A stretch of DNA of 64,000 bases from Methylocapsa acidiphila B2. Its GTDB lineage: Bacteria > Pseudomonadota > Alphaproteobacteria > Rhizobiales > Beijerinckiaceae. The position numbers and the translations under genes were made by a program. The stretch covers positions 1,778,506 through 1,842,505 of the forward strand of contig NZ_KE386496.1 of assembly GCF_000427445.1 (NCBI RefSeq), given 5' to 3'. This document shows, one piece after another, positions 28,194 to 37,847 of this stretch. A model generated the notes under the pieces. That model did not search any database. It saw nothing but the letters and a program-made list of their open reading frames with translations, and was not told the DNA's origin. The first letter of the stretch is position 1, and each line of letters starts with the position of its first letter.

Positions 28194-29474
28194 ATGCCGC
28201 TCGCCGCATGCCGATTTATCTTCGGGCTTCAAATTTTTTGTCTCGCAGCCAGCGCGGCGGTCGTAGCGCCGAGTCCGGCGCGAGCCCATGCCCTTTATCG
28301 CTGGGTTCAGCAGGTCCCCGGCGGCGCGGAGGCCCGCGCGCTCACGCAAGAGCCGATCTGTCCCGTCGCAAAGATTGACGGGCGGCCCAAGCCAATGGCT
28401 GAAAGCAGCGCTCCACGCGAACGCTTTCCGCTGCGGGTCTGCGCCATCCCGATTCCAAGAGGCGCCGCCGAGATCAGCATCGATCAGATTCCCCTGCCTT
28501 TGCCGAAACCGAGGGTCGATCGAATTCTGCTGATCGGCGACACCGGATGCCGCCTGAAGAAGGATAAAGTTCAGGATTGCAACGATATTTCGGCCTGGCC
28601 GTTCCGGCTCGTCGCCGATGTCGCGGCGGATCTGAAGCCGGATCTGGTCTTGCATCTCGGCGATTTGCTTTATCGCGAAACCGCCTGCCCCCCGGAGCGC
28701 AAAGGCTGCGCGGGCTCCCCTTTCGGCGATGCATGGGAGACCTGGGAAGCCGATTTCTTCAAGCCGGCGGAAAGCCTGCTCGGAACAGCGCCATTCATTT
28801 TCGTCCGCGGCAACCACGAGATCTGCGCCCGCGGCGGCAAGGGCTGGGGCTTTCTGGTCGATCCTTTTCCGGCTCAGGCGGGAGAGGCCTGCCCCGGCTC
28901 GGAGCCGCCCTATTTCGTCGATCTCGGCGGGGTCTCACTGCTCGTCTTCGACGTTTCGGAAGCCGACGACTTCCATGCCGACGCGGCGCAGGCGGAACGG
29001 TTCCGACGGCAATTCGCGGCGGCGCAATTCGCCGGCCCTGGCCCCGTCTGGCTCGCCTTCCACAAGCCGATCTGGGCCAGGGGATCACTAACGGAAGACG
29101 ACGAGCCCGGCGACAACAAGACGCTCGCCCTCGCCGCGCGAAACGCGATCACCGCCAATGTGCACGCGCTTCTGTCCGGCCATGATCATACATTTCAGGT
29201 CTTGAGCTACGCCGACGATCTCCCGGTGCAGATCATCGTCGGCAATGGCGGCGACAATCTCCTCGAGCATGCGCCGGAGCGTCTCGACGGCGCCTCCATT
29301 GATGGCGTGAAAGTACGGACCGGGCGCGGCGCGCCGGGCAGGTTCGGCTTCGCCATGCTGACGCGCGAACTCACGCATGCGTCCGGCGAGCGATGGTCGC
29401 TCACCGCCTATGACGCGCATGGCCAACCGCTCGCGGCCTGCCGTCTCGCGAGCCGGACTTTAGACTGCGATTGA
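28194..29474 (+). CDS. Exported metallophosphoesterase
   Basis: 426 aa from the ATG at 28194, which begins a signal peptide (cleavage after SPARA). An upstream in-frame start at 28113 adds a proline-rich stretch and is less likely. Calcineurin-like motifs in order: LLIGDTG, LHLGDLLYR, VRGNHE and SGHDHTF, giving a two-metal site. Cysteines in the cap suggest disulfides. Probably a periplasmic phosphatase or phosphodiesterase; substrate unknown. Confidence 0.9.
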   Translation: MPLAACRFIFGLQIFCLAASAAVVAPSPARAHALYRWVQQVPGGAEARALTQEPICPVAKIDGRPKPMAESSAPRERFPLRVCAIPIPRGAAEISIDQIPLPLPKPRVDRILLIGDTGCRLKKDKVQDCNDISAWPFRLVADVAADLKPDLVLHLGDLLYRETACPPERKGCAGSPFGDAWETWEADFFKPAESLLGTAPFIFVRGNHEICARGGKGWGFLVDPFPAQAGEACPGSEPPYFVDLGGVSLLVFDVSEADDFHADAAQAERFRRQFAAAQFAGPGPVWLAFHKPIWARGSLTEDDEPGDNKTLALAARNAITANVHALLSGHDHTFQVLSYADDLPVQIIVGNGGDNLLEHAPERLDGASIDGVKVRTGRGAPGRFGFAMLTRELTHASGERWSLTAYDAHGQPLAACRLASRTLDCD

Positions 29475-29615
29475 AGTCGACGATCGGCGGCTCTCGCGCA
29501 GGTCCCCGGCCGCTTCGCCGATTTGATATATTTTCGTCCGACGAGTGCTCTGTACAGACGCGTTTTCGCGGCCTAGAAAACGCGCGAACGCAGCTTTGCT
29601 CCGAGGCGATCGACC

Positions 29616-30623
29616 ATGGCGGATGAATTGGTGAAACAAGGCCGGCTCGTAACCGTATTCGGCGGTTCGGGCTTCCTCGGCCGGCATGTCGTTCGCGCTC
29701 TGGCGCGGCGCGGCTGGCGCGTTCGGGTCGCCTCGCGCCGGCCGGATCTCGCGTTTCATCTTCAGCCCTCCGGCAAGGTCGGCCAGATCCATGCCGTTCA
29801 GGCTAATTTGCGCTATCCGGACTCCATCGTCCACGCCTTGCGCGACGCTGAAGCTGTCGTCAACCTGGTCGGCGTCCTGAGCGAAGCCGGAGCGCAACGC
29901 TTCGACGCGGTTCATAATCTCGGCGCCCAGGCGATCGCCAAATTGTCGGAAGACGCCGGCATCGAGACCTTCGTGCATGTGTCGGCGATCGGCGCCGATC
30001 CCGACGCCGCCTCCGAATATGCGCGCAGCAAAGGGCTCGGCGAGCAAGCCGTGCGGATCTTCCGCCCCAAGGCGGTAATCTTGCGGCCTTCGGTCGTGTT
30101 TGGCCCGGAGGATGATTTTTTCAACCGTTTCGCGACCATGGCGCGCTTCCTGCCGGCGCTTCCCCTGATCGGCGGCGGCGCGACCAAACTTCAGCCGGTC
30201 TTCGTCGGCGACGTCGCCGAGGCCGTGGCGCTCGCGGTCGATGGCAAGGCGGAGCCCCGGACCACCTATGAGCTCGGGGGGCCGGACATCGCCACCCTGC
30301 GACGGATCATCGAGTTCGTCTTGAGCGTGACGGAACGCAAGCGCTGGCTCGTTTCGGTTCCCGTTACGGAAGCCAAAATGATCGCCGGCGTGACCGAGTT
30401 CGCAAAGAAGGCGTCGCTCGGTCTATTCCCCGATTTCCTCACGATCACAGGGGACCAGATCGCGCTTCTGCAGTCGGACAATGTCGTCTCGAAGGAAGCG
30501 ATCGACGAGGGACGGACCTTGCAGGGGCTCGGCCTCGCGCCCGAATCTTTCGAAGCCTTCGTGCCGAGCTATCTCTACCGCTATCGCAAGGCTGGCCAAT
30601 TCGCCGATCGCCGCGCGGTCTGA
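29616..30623 (+). CDS. NDUFA9-like NAD(P)-binding protein
   Basis: 335 aa. N-terminal nucleotide motif TVFGGSGFLGRHVVRAL, then VVNLVGVLSEAGAQRFDAVH and the atypical-SDR region FVHVSAIGADPDAASEYARSKG. This is the complex I NDUFA9 subfamily; in alphaproteobacteria homologues are linked with complex I assembly or quinone metabolism. It ends in a bidirectional terminator shared with lon. Catalysis is not established for the family. Confidence 0.9.
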   Translation: MADELVKQGRLVTVFGGSGFLGRHVVRALARRGWRVRVASRRPDLAFHLQPSGKVGQIHAVQANLRYPDSIVHALRDAEAVVNLVGVLSEAGAQRFDAVHNLGAQAIAKLSEDAGIETFVHVSAIGADPDAASEYARSKGLGEQAVRIFRPKAVILRPSVVFGPEDDFFNRFATMARFLPALPLIGGGATKLQPVFVGDVAEAVALAVDGKAEPRTTYELGGPDIATLRRIIEFVLSVTERKRWLVSVPVTEAKMIAGVTEFAKKASLGLFPDFLTITGDQIALLQSDNVVSKEAIDEGRTLQGLGLAPESFEAFVPSYLYRYRKAGQFADRRAV

Positions 30624-30648
30624 GCTGCAAAGCCGGATTAAGCAAATG

Positions 30649-30681
30649 AAAAGGCCGCGGGATTGACGCCCGCGGCCTTTT
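30649..30681. terminator. Bidirectional intrinsic terminator
   Basis: AAAAGGCCGCGGG and CCCGCGGCCTTTT are exact complements around a 7-nt loop. The A- and T-runs allow termination in both directions, serving the NDUFA9-like gene and lon. Confidence 0.92.
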
Positions 30682-30753
30682 CGATTTTCGCGCTATTGAT
30701 ATTTCCGCGCCCGGCAGACGCTCGGCGCGAAACGGCGCGCCGAGCCATTCGGA

Positions 30754-33171
30754 TCAGTGAGCGATCGCGCCTGATGCGTCTTCGTCCGAAGCCAGCGGCC
30801 CGACTGTCTTGGCGTCCTCCTCCCAAACGATGGGGGTCGGCTGACGCACCAGCGCATGCCGCAGCACTTCATCCATGCGACCCACAGGCACGATCTCGAG
30901 CGCGTTTTTCACCGAGTTCGGAATATCGGCCAGATCCTTGGCGTTCTCCTCTGGAATGAGGACCTTCTTCAGGCCTCCGCGCAAGGCGGCGAGCAATTTT
31001 TCCTTGAGCCCACCGATTGGCAGGACCCGGCCTCGCAAGGTGATCTCGCCGGTCATGGCGATGTCGCGGCGGATCGGGATGCCGGTCATTATGGACACGA
31101 TGGCGGTGGCCATGGCGACGCCCGCCGACGGCCCGTCCTTGGGCGTGGCCCCTTCCGGAACGTGGACATGGATGTCGCGCCGATCGAAGACAGGCGGCTC
31201 GATGCCGAAATCAACCGCCCGCGAGCGAACATAGGAGGCCGCTGCGGAAATCGATTCCTTCATGACGTCGCGCAGATTTCCGGTGACCGTCATGCGGCCT
31301 TTGCCCGGCATCATCACGCCTTCAATCGTGAGCAACTCGCCGCCGACCTCGGTCCACGCGAGACCAGTGACGACGCCGACCTGATCTTCCGTCTCCGCCT
31401 CGCCGTAGCGATATTTCGGCACGCCGAGGTAATCGGCCAGATTGGCGTCAGTGACTGCGACCTCCGTGGCCTTGTCGGTCAGAATCTGCTTCACCGCCTT
31501 ACGCGCCAGCTTTGACAACTCGCGTTCGAGATTGCGGACGCCGGCTTCCCGCGTGTAGCGCCTGATCATGGTGACAAGGCCCGCGTCGTCGATCGACCAT
31601 TCCTTCGTCGCGAGACCATGCTTCTTGAGCGCCGCCGGGATCAAATGGCGCCGCGCGATCTCCACCTTCTCATCCTCGGTGTAGCCGGCGATGCGGATGA
31701 TCTCCATGCGGTCCATGAGAGGCGCCGGGATGTTCAGCGTATTCGCCGTGGTCACGAACATCACGTTCGAAAGATCATAGTCGACCTCGAGGTAATGATC
31801 GTTGAACGACTGGTTCTGCTCGGGATCGAGAACCTCGAGCAAGGCCGACGACGGATCGCCGCGGAAGTCCATTCCCATTTTGTCGATCTCGTCGAGAAGG
31901 AAAAGCGGGTTTGAGCTTTTCGCCTTGCGCATCGACTGAATGATCTTGCCCGGCATGGAGCCGATATAGGTGCGCCGGTGGCCGCGAATTTCAGCCTCGT
32001 CGCGCACGCCGCCGAGCGACATGCGGACGAATTCGCGACCCGTCGCCTTGGCGATTGACTTGCCGAGCGAGGTCTTGCCGACGCCTGGCGGGCCGACGAG
32101 GCAAAGAATCGGACCGGTCAGCTTGTTCGCGCGGCTCTGCACGGCGAGATATTCGAGGATCCGCTCCTTGACCTTGTCGAGCCCGAAATGCTCGCTGTCG
32201 AGCACGTCCTCGGCGATATGCAGGTCCTTCTTGACCTTCGAGCGCTTGTTCCACGGGATTGACAACAGCCAGTCGAGATAGTTGCGCACGACCGTGGCTT
32301 CCGCCGACATCGGCGACATCTGGCGCAGCTTCTTCAGTTCGGCCGTCGCTTTGTCGCGCGCCTCCTTGGAGAGCTTGGTCGATTTGATGCGCTCGTCGAT
32401 CTCCGCGAGATCGTCCTTGCCGTCCTCGTCGCCGAGCTCCTTCTGGATCGCCTTCATCTGCTCGTTGAGATAATACTCGCGCTGGGTCTTCTCCATCTGG
32501 CGCTTGACCCGCGTGCGGATGCGCTTCTCGACCTGCAAGACCGAGATTTCGCTCTCCATGAGCGCGAGGCATTTTTCGAGCCGCTTGGCGACCGAGAAGG
32601 TCTCGAGCACGCCCTGCTTGTCGGCGATCTTGACGGCGAGATGCGAGGCGACGGTGTCGGCGAGCTTGGCGTAATCGTCAATCTGCGTGACGGCGGCGAC
32701 CACCTCCGGCGAGATCTTCTTGTTGAGCTTCACATAGCCCTCGAACTCGGCGACGACGGAGCGCGCGAGCGCCTCCACCTCGACCTTGTCCATCGGCTCG
32801 TCGGCGATGGCTTCGGCCTCGGCTTCGTAAAAGTCGTCGGTGCGGACATAGCCATGCACCTTGGCGCGGACCTGTCCCTCCACGAGAACTTTGACGGTTC
32901 CGTCGGGGAGCTTCAGAAGCTGCAGCACCGAGGCGAGCGTGCCGGTGGTGAAGATGGCGCCGGTCGCCGGGTCTTCATCGGACGCGTTGATTTGAGTCGC
33001 GAGGAGGATGAGCTTATCCGCCTTCATGACTTCTTCGAGCGCGCGAATCGATTTTTCCCGACCGACAAAAAGCGGCACGATCATATGCGGGAAAACAACG
33101 ATGTCGCGCAGCGGAAGAACGGGGTAGCTATCGATCGCGCCGGGAAGAACAGGCTCACGCTTCTGGGTCAT
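30754..33171 (-). CDS. lon: ATP-dependent protease Lon
   Basis: 805 aa. The N-terminal LON substrate domain starts [20 protein letters not shown]; the AAA+ module has Walker [11 protein letters not shown] and Walker [14 protein letters not shown]; the protease domain carries the catalytic Ser near residue 680 (DGPSAGVAM) and the following Lys. Degrades misfolded and regulatory proteins in the cytoplasm. Last gene of tig-clpP-clpX-lon. A 16-bp palindrome sits 14 bp upstream of its start. The acidic tail [10 protein letters not shown] is a lineage feature. Confidence 0.97.
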   Translation of the reverse strand: MTQKREPVLPGAIDSYPVLPLRDIVVFPHMIVPLFVGREKSIRALEEVMKADKLILLATQINASDEDPATGAIFTTGTLASVLQLLKLPDGTVKVLVEGQVRAKVHGYVRTDDFYEAEAEAIADEPMDKVEVEALARSVVAEFEGYVKLNKKISPEVVAAVTQIDDYAKLADTVASHLAVKIADKQGVLETFSVAKRLEKCLALMESEISVLQVEKRIRTRVKRQMEKTQREYYLNEQMKAIQKELGDEDGKDDLAEIDERIKSTKLSKEARDKATAELKKLRQMSPMSAEATVVRNYLDWLLSIPWNKRSKVKKDLHIAEDVLDSEHFGLDKVKERILEYLAVQSRANKLTGPILCLVGPPGVGKTSLGKSIAKATGREFVRMSLGGVRDEAEIRGHRRTYIGSMPGKIIQSMRKAKSSNPLFLLDEIDKMGMDFRGDPSSALLEVLDPEQNQSFNDHYLEVDYDLSNVMFVTTANTLNIPAPLMDRMEIIRIAGYTEDEKVEIARRHLIPAALKKHGLATKEWSIDDAGLVTMIRRYTREAGVRNLERELSKLARKAVKQILTDKATEVAVTDANLADYLGVPKYRYGEAETEDQVGVVTGLAWTEVGGELLTIEGVMMPGKGRMTVTGNLRDVMKESISAAASYVRSRAVDFGIEPPVFDRRDIHVHVPEGATPKDGPSAGVAMATAIVSIMTGIPIRRDIAMTGEITLRGRVLPIGGLKEKLLAALRGGLKKVLIPEENAKDLADIPNSVKNALEIVPVGRMDEVLRHALVRQPTPIVWEEDAKTVGPLASDEDASGAIAH

Positions 33172-33185
33172 TTTATCGTCCTATC

Positions 33186-33201
33186 TCGAAACGCGTTTCG
33201 A
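33186..33201. promoter_or_regulatory. 16-bp perfect palindrome upstream of lon
   Basis: TCGAAACGCGTTTCGA lies 14 bp before the lon start and just upstream of its ribosome site. It could be an operator or an RNA hairpin limiting lon translation. Confidence 0.45.
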
Positions 33202-33407
33202 TCTGTTGCGCACTGGTCGCTGGTGAAGAATCGCCGCGCTTGAAAAATTTGCGGCGCGCGCCGGGCGCAGGGAGGCATTTCTTTGGCTTTACGCTGTTTC
33301 CACTCGTCAAGATGGAGATCTACTCCGGCCCTTTCAAGCACCTGGTCCAACAGGTCGCAGCAGACGACAACTCGCTGAAGAAAGGCCCACAAGTCCGTGT
33401 AGCCTTC

Positions 33408-33437
33408 CCTGCGCGACGCGAATTCGCGTCGCGCAGG
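33408..33437. repeat. Strong hairpin between clpX and lon
   Basis: CCTGCGCGACGCG pairs with CGCGTCGCGCAGG around AATT. It lies 8 bp past the clpX stop codon. No T-tract follows on the minus strand, so it may stabilise clpX mRNA or weaken read-through into lon. Confidence 0.6.
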
Positions 33438-33444
33438 AATCACG

Positions 33445-34710
33445 TCACGCGCTGGTGCCGCTTTTCTCGTTGCGGTCGGCGTAGATGTAGAGCGGGCGCG
33501 ACTTGCCTTCGACAACATCGGGACCGATGACAACCTGCTCGACGCTGTCGAGGCCGGGAAGATCGAACATAGTGTCGAGCAGAATGCCTTCCATGATGGA
33601 GCGCAACCCACGCGCGCCGGTGCGCCGCTCGATCGCCTTCTTGGCGACCACATTGAGCGCTTCGTCCTGGAAGGTGAGCTCCGTGTTCTCCATCTCGAAC
33701 AGACGCTGATATTGCTTCACCAAGGCGTTCTTCGGCTCGGTCAGGATCTTCTTCAGCGCCTCTTCGTCGAGATCCTCCAGCGTCGCGATGACCGGCAGGC
33801 GTCCGACAAATTCCGGAATGAGGCCGAACTTCAAAAGGTCCTCGGGCTCGACCTTGCGGAAGATCTCGCCGGTCCGACGCTCGTCCGGCGCCTGCACCGT
33901 CGCGCTGAAACCGATGGAGGTGGTCTTGCCGCGAGTCGAGATGATCTTCTCAAGCCCCGCGAAAGCTCCGCCGCAGATGAAGAGAATATTGGTCGTATCG
34001 ACCTGGAGGAACTCTTGCTGGGGATGCTTGCGCCCGCCCTGCGGCGGCACCGAGGCCACGGTGCCCTCCATGATCTTCAAAAGCGCCTGCTGAACGCCCT
34101 CGCCCGACACGTCGCGCGTGATGGACGGATTGTCCGACTTTCTGGAAATCTTATCGATCTCGTCGATATAGACGATCCCGCGCTGCGCCCGCTCGACATT
34201 GTAATCGGAGGCTTGGAGCAGCTTCAGGATGATATTTTCGACGTCTTCGCCGACATAGCCCGCTTCGGTGAGCGTCGTCGCGTCGGCCATCGTGAAGGGC
34301 ACGTCGAGGATGCGGGCCAGAGTCTGGGCGAGCAAAGTCTTGCCCGAGCCCGTCGGGCCGATCAGGAGAATATTCGATTTCGCGAGCTCGACGTCATTAT
34401 GCTTGGTCGCATGATTGAGCCGCTTGTAATGATTATGCACGGCGACCGAGAGCACCCGCTTGGCTTGCGGCTGGCCGATCACGTAATCGTCCAAAACCTT
34501 GCAGATTTCTTTCGGCGTCGGGATTCCGTCGCGGCTCTTAACCAGGGAGGATTTGTTCTCCTCCCGGATGATGTCCATGCATAGTTCCACGCATTCGTCG
34601 CAGATGAAAACCGTGGGGCCGGCAATCAGCTTGCGGACCTCATGCTGGCTCTTTCCGCAGAACGAGCAATAGAGCGTGTTTTTCGCGTCACCGCCGCCGA
34701 CCTTGGTCAT
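33445..34710 (-). CDS. clpX: ATP-dependent Clp protease ATP-binding subunit ClpX
   Basis: 421 aa. Zinc-binding domain with Cys15, Cys18, Cys37 and Cys40; AAA+ core with Walker [16 protein letters not shown] and Walker [12 protein letters not shown]; substrate loop [10 protein letters not shown]; ClpP-contact IGF loop region near the middle. Unfolds tagged proteins, including ssrA-tagged chains and, in alphaproteobacteria, cell-cycle regulators, and feeds them to ClpP. Lies 608 bp downstream of clpP, so it probably has its own promoter in that gap. Confidence 0.97.
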   Translation of the reverse strand: MTKVGGGDAKNTLYCSFCGKSQHEVRKLIAGPTVFICDECVELCMDIIREENKSSLVKSRDGIPTPKEICKVLDDYVIGQPQAKRVLSVAVHNHYKRLNHATKHNDVELAKSNILLIGPTGSGKTLLAQTLARILDVPFTMADATTLTEAGYVGEDVENIILKLLQASDYNVERAQRGIVYIDEIDKISRKSDNPSITRDVSGEGVQQALLKIMEGTVASVPPQGGRKHPQQEFLQVDTTNILFICGGAFAGLEKIISTRGKTTSIGFSATVQAPDERRTGEIFRKVEPEDLLKFGLIPEFVGRLPVIATLEDLDEEALKKILTEPKNALVKQYQRLFEMENTELTFQDEALNVVAKKAIERRTGARGLRSIMEGILLDTMFDLPGLDSVEQVVIGPDVVEGKSRPLYIYADRNEKSGTSA

Positions 34711-35287
34711 GGTTAGTCTCCGTAACGACCGCGATTATGTGCGAACCTCGGTCACGCTGAGTTTTCGGCGGCCTCGAGAATCATGACGATTCTTTAACCA
34801 CGCGCGCTGGCGCATTCGCACACGAGCCAGCTTATGTCTGTTCTTCGGCCCTGTTCTCCCTGAAAACTGCGCCCGAATAGCGAAATGCAACCATGTTCGC
34901 GCCGCCGAAGCAAGGCCCTGACGCAGCGACAGGGGCGTTCAATCTGACTCGGTCATGGCCCCGCAACATATTAACGTTACGATTTCACAGCCGTAACGGT
35001 TTCATTGCGACGCCGCGGACACTCACTTAAGCAAGAGGTGCGCCACAGGCAAGAGCGCCGCACCGCCGAACAAGAGATCCGCTTCCGCGGAGAGGCGGCG
35101 GCGCTCGCCGTTTCGCGGCCGCGAGACCAGACCCGGCCCGGGCGGCGTTCGCCTCGGCTCATCCGGCCTCTTTGGCCACCCCCTCTTGAGGGGGCGGCCG
35201 CCTCGCTCGCTGTGGATGGGGAGAAAGCCGTGAGCCATAGCCCACGGCTGGGCTCGCTATCTGAGACCTTGCGTAATTCCTAGTGAC
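34711..35287. other. Long clpP-clpX gap
   Basis: Holds the presumed clpX promoter. An inverted repeat GTTACG/CGTAAC lies near 34975-34996. No protein gene is convincing; open frames here are GC-rich chance frames. Confidence 0.45.
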
Positions 35288-35313
35288 TAAAAAAACGGCG
35301 CCGTTCGGCGCCC
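35288..35313 (-). terminator. Intrinsic terminator of clpP
   Basis: GGCGCC-GTTC-GGCGCC stem with seven A on the plus strand at 35289-35295, which is a T-tract for the minus-strand transcript. Confidence 0.8.
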
Positions 35314-35318
35314 CGGGG

Positions 35319-35963
35319 TCACTTGGTTTCCGTCGCTGGCGTATCGTCCGGCCGCTTGAACCAAACATGGTCGACGATGCCGAATTCCTTTGCCTCTTCG
35401 GCCGACATGAAATGGTCGCGGTCGAGCGTGTTCTCGATCGTCTCGTAATCTCGGCCGGTATGCTTGACGTAGATTTGGTTCAGCCGCTTCTTGACCTTCA
35501 TAATGTCCTCGGCATGGCGGAGGATATCCGAAGCTTGGCCTTGGAAGCCGCCCGACGGCTGATGCACCATGATCCGGGCGTTGGGCAGAGCGAAACGGCT
35601 GTTCGCCTCGCCGGCGCAAAGAAGAAGGGAGCCCATGGACGCCGCCTGGCCGACGCACACGGTCCAGACCTTGGGCTTGATGAATTGCATCGTGTCATAG
35701 ATCGCCAAGCCCGCCGTCACGACGCCGCCCGGCGAATTAATGTACATATTGATTTCCTTCTTCGGGTTCTCCGCCTCGAGGAAGAGAAGCTCGGCGATGA
35801 TCACCGAGGCCATGTGATCCTCGACAGGACCCGTCAGGAAAATGATGCGCTCGCGCAGCAGGCGGGAATAAATGTCGAACCCGCGCTCACCCCGGCTCGT
35901 ATTCTCGATCACCTGCGGGATGAGGTAATTGGCGTAAATTTCAAGAGGATCGCGGTCGCGCAT
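35319..35963 (-). CDS. clpP: ATP-dependent Clp protease proteolytic subunit ClpP
   Basis: 214 aa. Serine-protease triad Ser109 (GQAASMGS), His134 (MVHQPSGG) and Asp183 (NTLDRD), with the INSPGG oxyanion segment at 75-80. Forms the double-heptamer chamber used by ClpX and ClpA. The N-terminus ([20 protein letters not shown]) fits the family, so the ATG at 35963 is right. Ends in its own terminator. Confidence 0.97.
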   Translation of the reverse strand: MRDRDPLEIYANYLIPQVIENTSRGERGFDIYSRLLRERIIFLTGPVEDHMASVIIAELLFLEAENPKKEINMYINSPGGVVTAGLAIYDTMQFIKPKVWTVCVGQAASMGSLLLCAGEANSRFALPNARIMVHQPSGGFQGQASDILRHAEDIMKVKKRLNQIYVKHTGRDYETIENTLDRDHFMSAEEAKEFGIVDHVWFKRPDDTPATETK

Positions 35964-36138
35964 ATCGGATTTTCCTTGTCGAAAAGCGGGTTCGTCGCAA
36001 AAAGCAGGCCGGCTGCGAGAAGCCCAGGCGACCCTCGTGAGCGAAAGATAATGGCTCCCGCCGCGTTCGCAATGACCCGCCTGCGCCGTTCATGACGGCC
36101 TGTCGGCGGCGGGCAAATTCACGCCCGCGGGAGCGCCG

Positions 36139-37521
36139 TCACGCCGGCGAGGCTTCCGCTTTATCCTCGTCCTCGTCGTCCTCGACCTTCAGAAGCTCCT
36201 CCTTCGGGGCCTTCCTGTCGGTCACTTTGATGAGGCCGGCGATATGATCGACGACTTTTTCCTCAAAGAGCGGAGCCCGGATCTCGGCCATGGCCTGAGG
36301 ATTCTTCTGGTAATAGTCCCAGACGATCTTTTCCTGCCCGGGGAATGAGCGCGCCCGCTCGATCAGGGCTTGATTGACCTCTTCATCGGAAACCTTCACG
36401 CCGGCCTTCTCGCCGATCTCCGCGAGGAGAAGACCGAGCCGCACCCGACGCTCCGCGATGGTCTGATAATCCGCCCGCGCCGCCTCCTCGGTCGTGCCTT
36501 CGTCCTCGAAGCTGCGCCCGCTGCGTTTCTGCTCGGCCTCGACGTTCCGCCAGACCGTCGCGAACTCTTGCGCGACCAGTCCCTCGGGCAACTCGAACGC
36601 ATATTTCTTGTCCAACGCGTCGAGCAACGCCCGCTTCCATTTGCGCCGCGACGCCGACGCATAGTCGCGCTCGATATTGGCGCGGATCGATTCCTTCAAC
36701 TTGGCGAGATCCTCGAGGCCGAAAGCCTTGGCGAGTTCGTCGTCGATCGCGATCTCGCCCGGCGCGGCGGCGGCCTTGAGCGTGACGTCGAAAGTCGCGG
36801 CTTTCCCCGCGAGCTCAGGCGCCGAGTAATCTTCTGGAAAACTCAAGGAAATGGTGCGGCTCTCGCCGATCTTGAGCCCTTCGACCTGCTCCTCGAAGCC
36901 CGGAATGAAACGGCCCGACCCGAGCACGATCTCGACATCCTCGCCCGCTCCGCCCTCAAAAGGCTCGCCGTCGATCTTGCCGAGGAAATCCAGCGTGACC
37001 TTGTCGCCTTTTTCGGCGCTCGCCGCGTCGCCCTCCTTGGGAAGATACGCGCGGTTCTGATCGGCGAGCTTATTCAAAACGTCGTCGATCTGGGCGTCGT
37101 CGACATCGGCGACGAGCCGCTCGATCTCTATGTCCTCGAAGGCGCCGACCTCGATCTTCGGCAGAATCTCGAGCGCGACAGTGAAGGCGAAATCGGCCTG
37201 CGCCTCAAAAGCCTTCTCGAGGACCTCCTTGTCGCCGGCAAAATCGATCTTCGGCTCGAGCGCGAGGCGAAACGCATTGTCTTCGACGATCTTGCGATGC
37301 GCTTCATTGACCGCCTCTTGGACGACGTCGGTCATGATCGAGCGCCCGTAAAGGCGCTTCAAATGCGCCACCGGCACTTTGCCCGGACGGAATCCATTGA
37401 TTCGCGCTTTGGCTTGCACCTCGACGAGCTGCCCTTCCAGGCGAGTCGCGAGATCAGCGGCCGGAAGCACAACCTTGAATTCACGCTTGAGGCCCTGCGC
37501 CAGGGTTTCAGTGACTTGCAT
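36139..37521 (-). CDS. tig: Trigger factor
   Basis: 460 aa. Ribosome-binding domain with the signature [12 protein letters not shown] near residue 43; FKBP-like PPIase domain around 165-245 ([20 protein letters not shown]); C-terminal helical arms that cradle nascent chains. Works co-translationally at the exit tunnel. It ends with an unusually acidic tail ([16 protein letters not shown]). First gene of the quality-control block, about 175 bp before clpP. Confidence 0.97.
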   Translation of the reverse strand: MQVTETLAQGLKREFKVVLPAADLATRLEGQLVEVQAKARINGFRPGKVPVAHLKRLYGRSIMTDVVQEAVNEAHRKIVEDNAFRLALEPKIDFAGDKEVLEKAFEAQADFAFTVALEILPKIEVGAFEDIEIERLVADVDDAQIDDVLNKLADQNRAYLPKEGDAASAEKGDKVTLDFLGKIDGEPFEGGAGEDVEIVLGSGRFIPGFEEQVEGLKIGESRTISLSFPEDYSAPELAGKAATFDVTLKAAAAPGEIAIDDELAKAFGLEDLAKLKESIRANIERDYASASRRKWKRALLDALDKKYAFELPEGLVAQEFATVWRNVEAEQKRSGRSFEDEGTTEEAARADYQTIAERRVRLGLLLAEIGEKAGVKVSDEEVNQALIERARSFPGQEKIVWDYYQKNPQAMAEIRAPLFEEKVVDHIAGLIKVTDRKAPKEELLKVEDDEDEDKAEASPA

Positions 37522-37629
37522 TTGAGCTAAAACCTTTTCAAACTTTCATCGTATTGGGTTGATGGCTCGGCGGGCCCCGGCTCCGAAGCCGGCGGGGTCG
37601 AACGCGAGCGCGCAAAGAACATTGCGGGC

Positions 37630-37714
37630 TGGTGCGGGCGGAGGGACTCGAACCCCCACGATTTTCACCACCGGAACCTAAATCCGGCGCGTCTACCAGT
37701 TCCGCCACGCCCGC
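37630..37714 (-). tRNA. tRNA-Leu (anticodon TAG)
   Basis: 85 nt including CCA. Acceptor GCGGGCG pairs with CGCCCGC, the anticodon arm is CCGGA-TTTAGGT-TCCGG, there is a long variable arm, and the T-loop is GTTCGAGTC. Reads CUA/CUG. Confidence 0.97.
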
Positions 37715-37847
37715 GTTCCGCCTTTTCCAAGGCGATCGCTCTCTATCATCCCACTTTCCATTGGGCTCTATAGCAACCGCCTTTGCCGGATGCAGCAAAA
37801 AAGTGGCGCCTCTCGACGATGCGGAGCCCGCAAGGGCGAGCCGCCGA

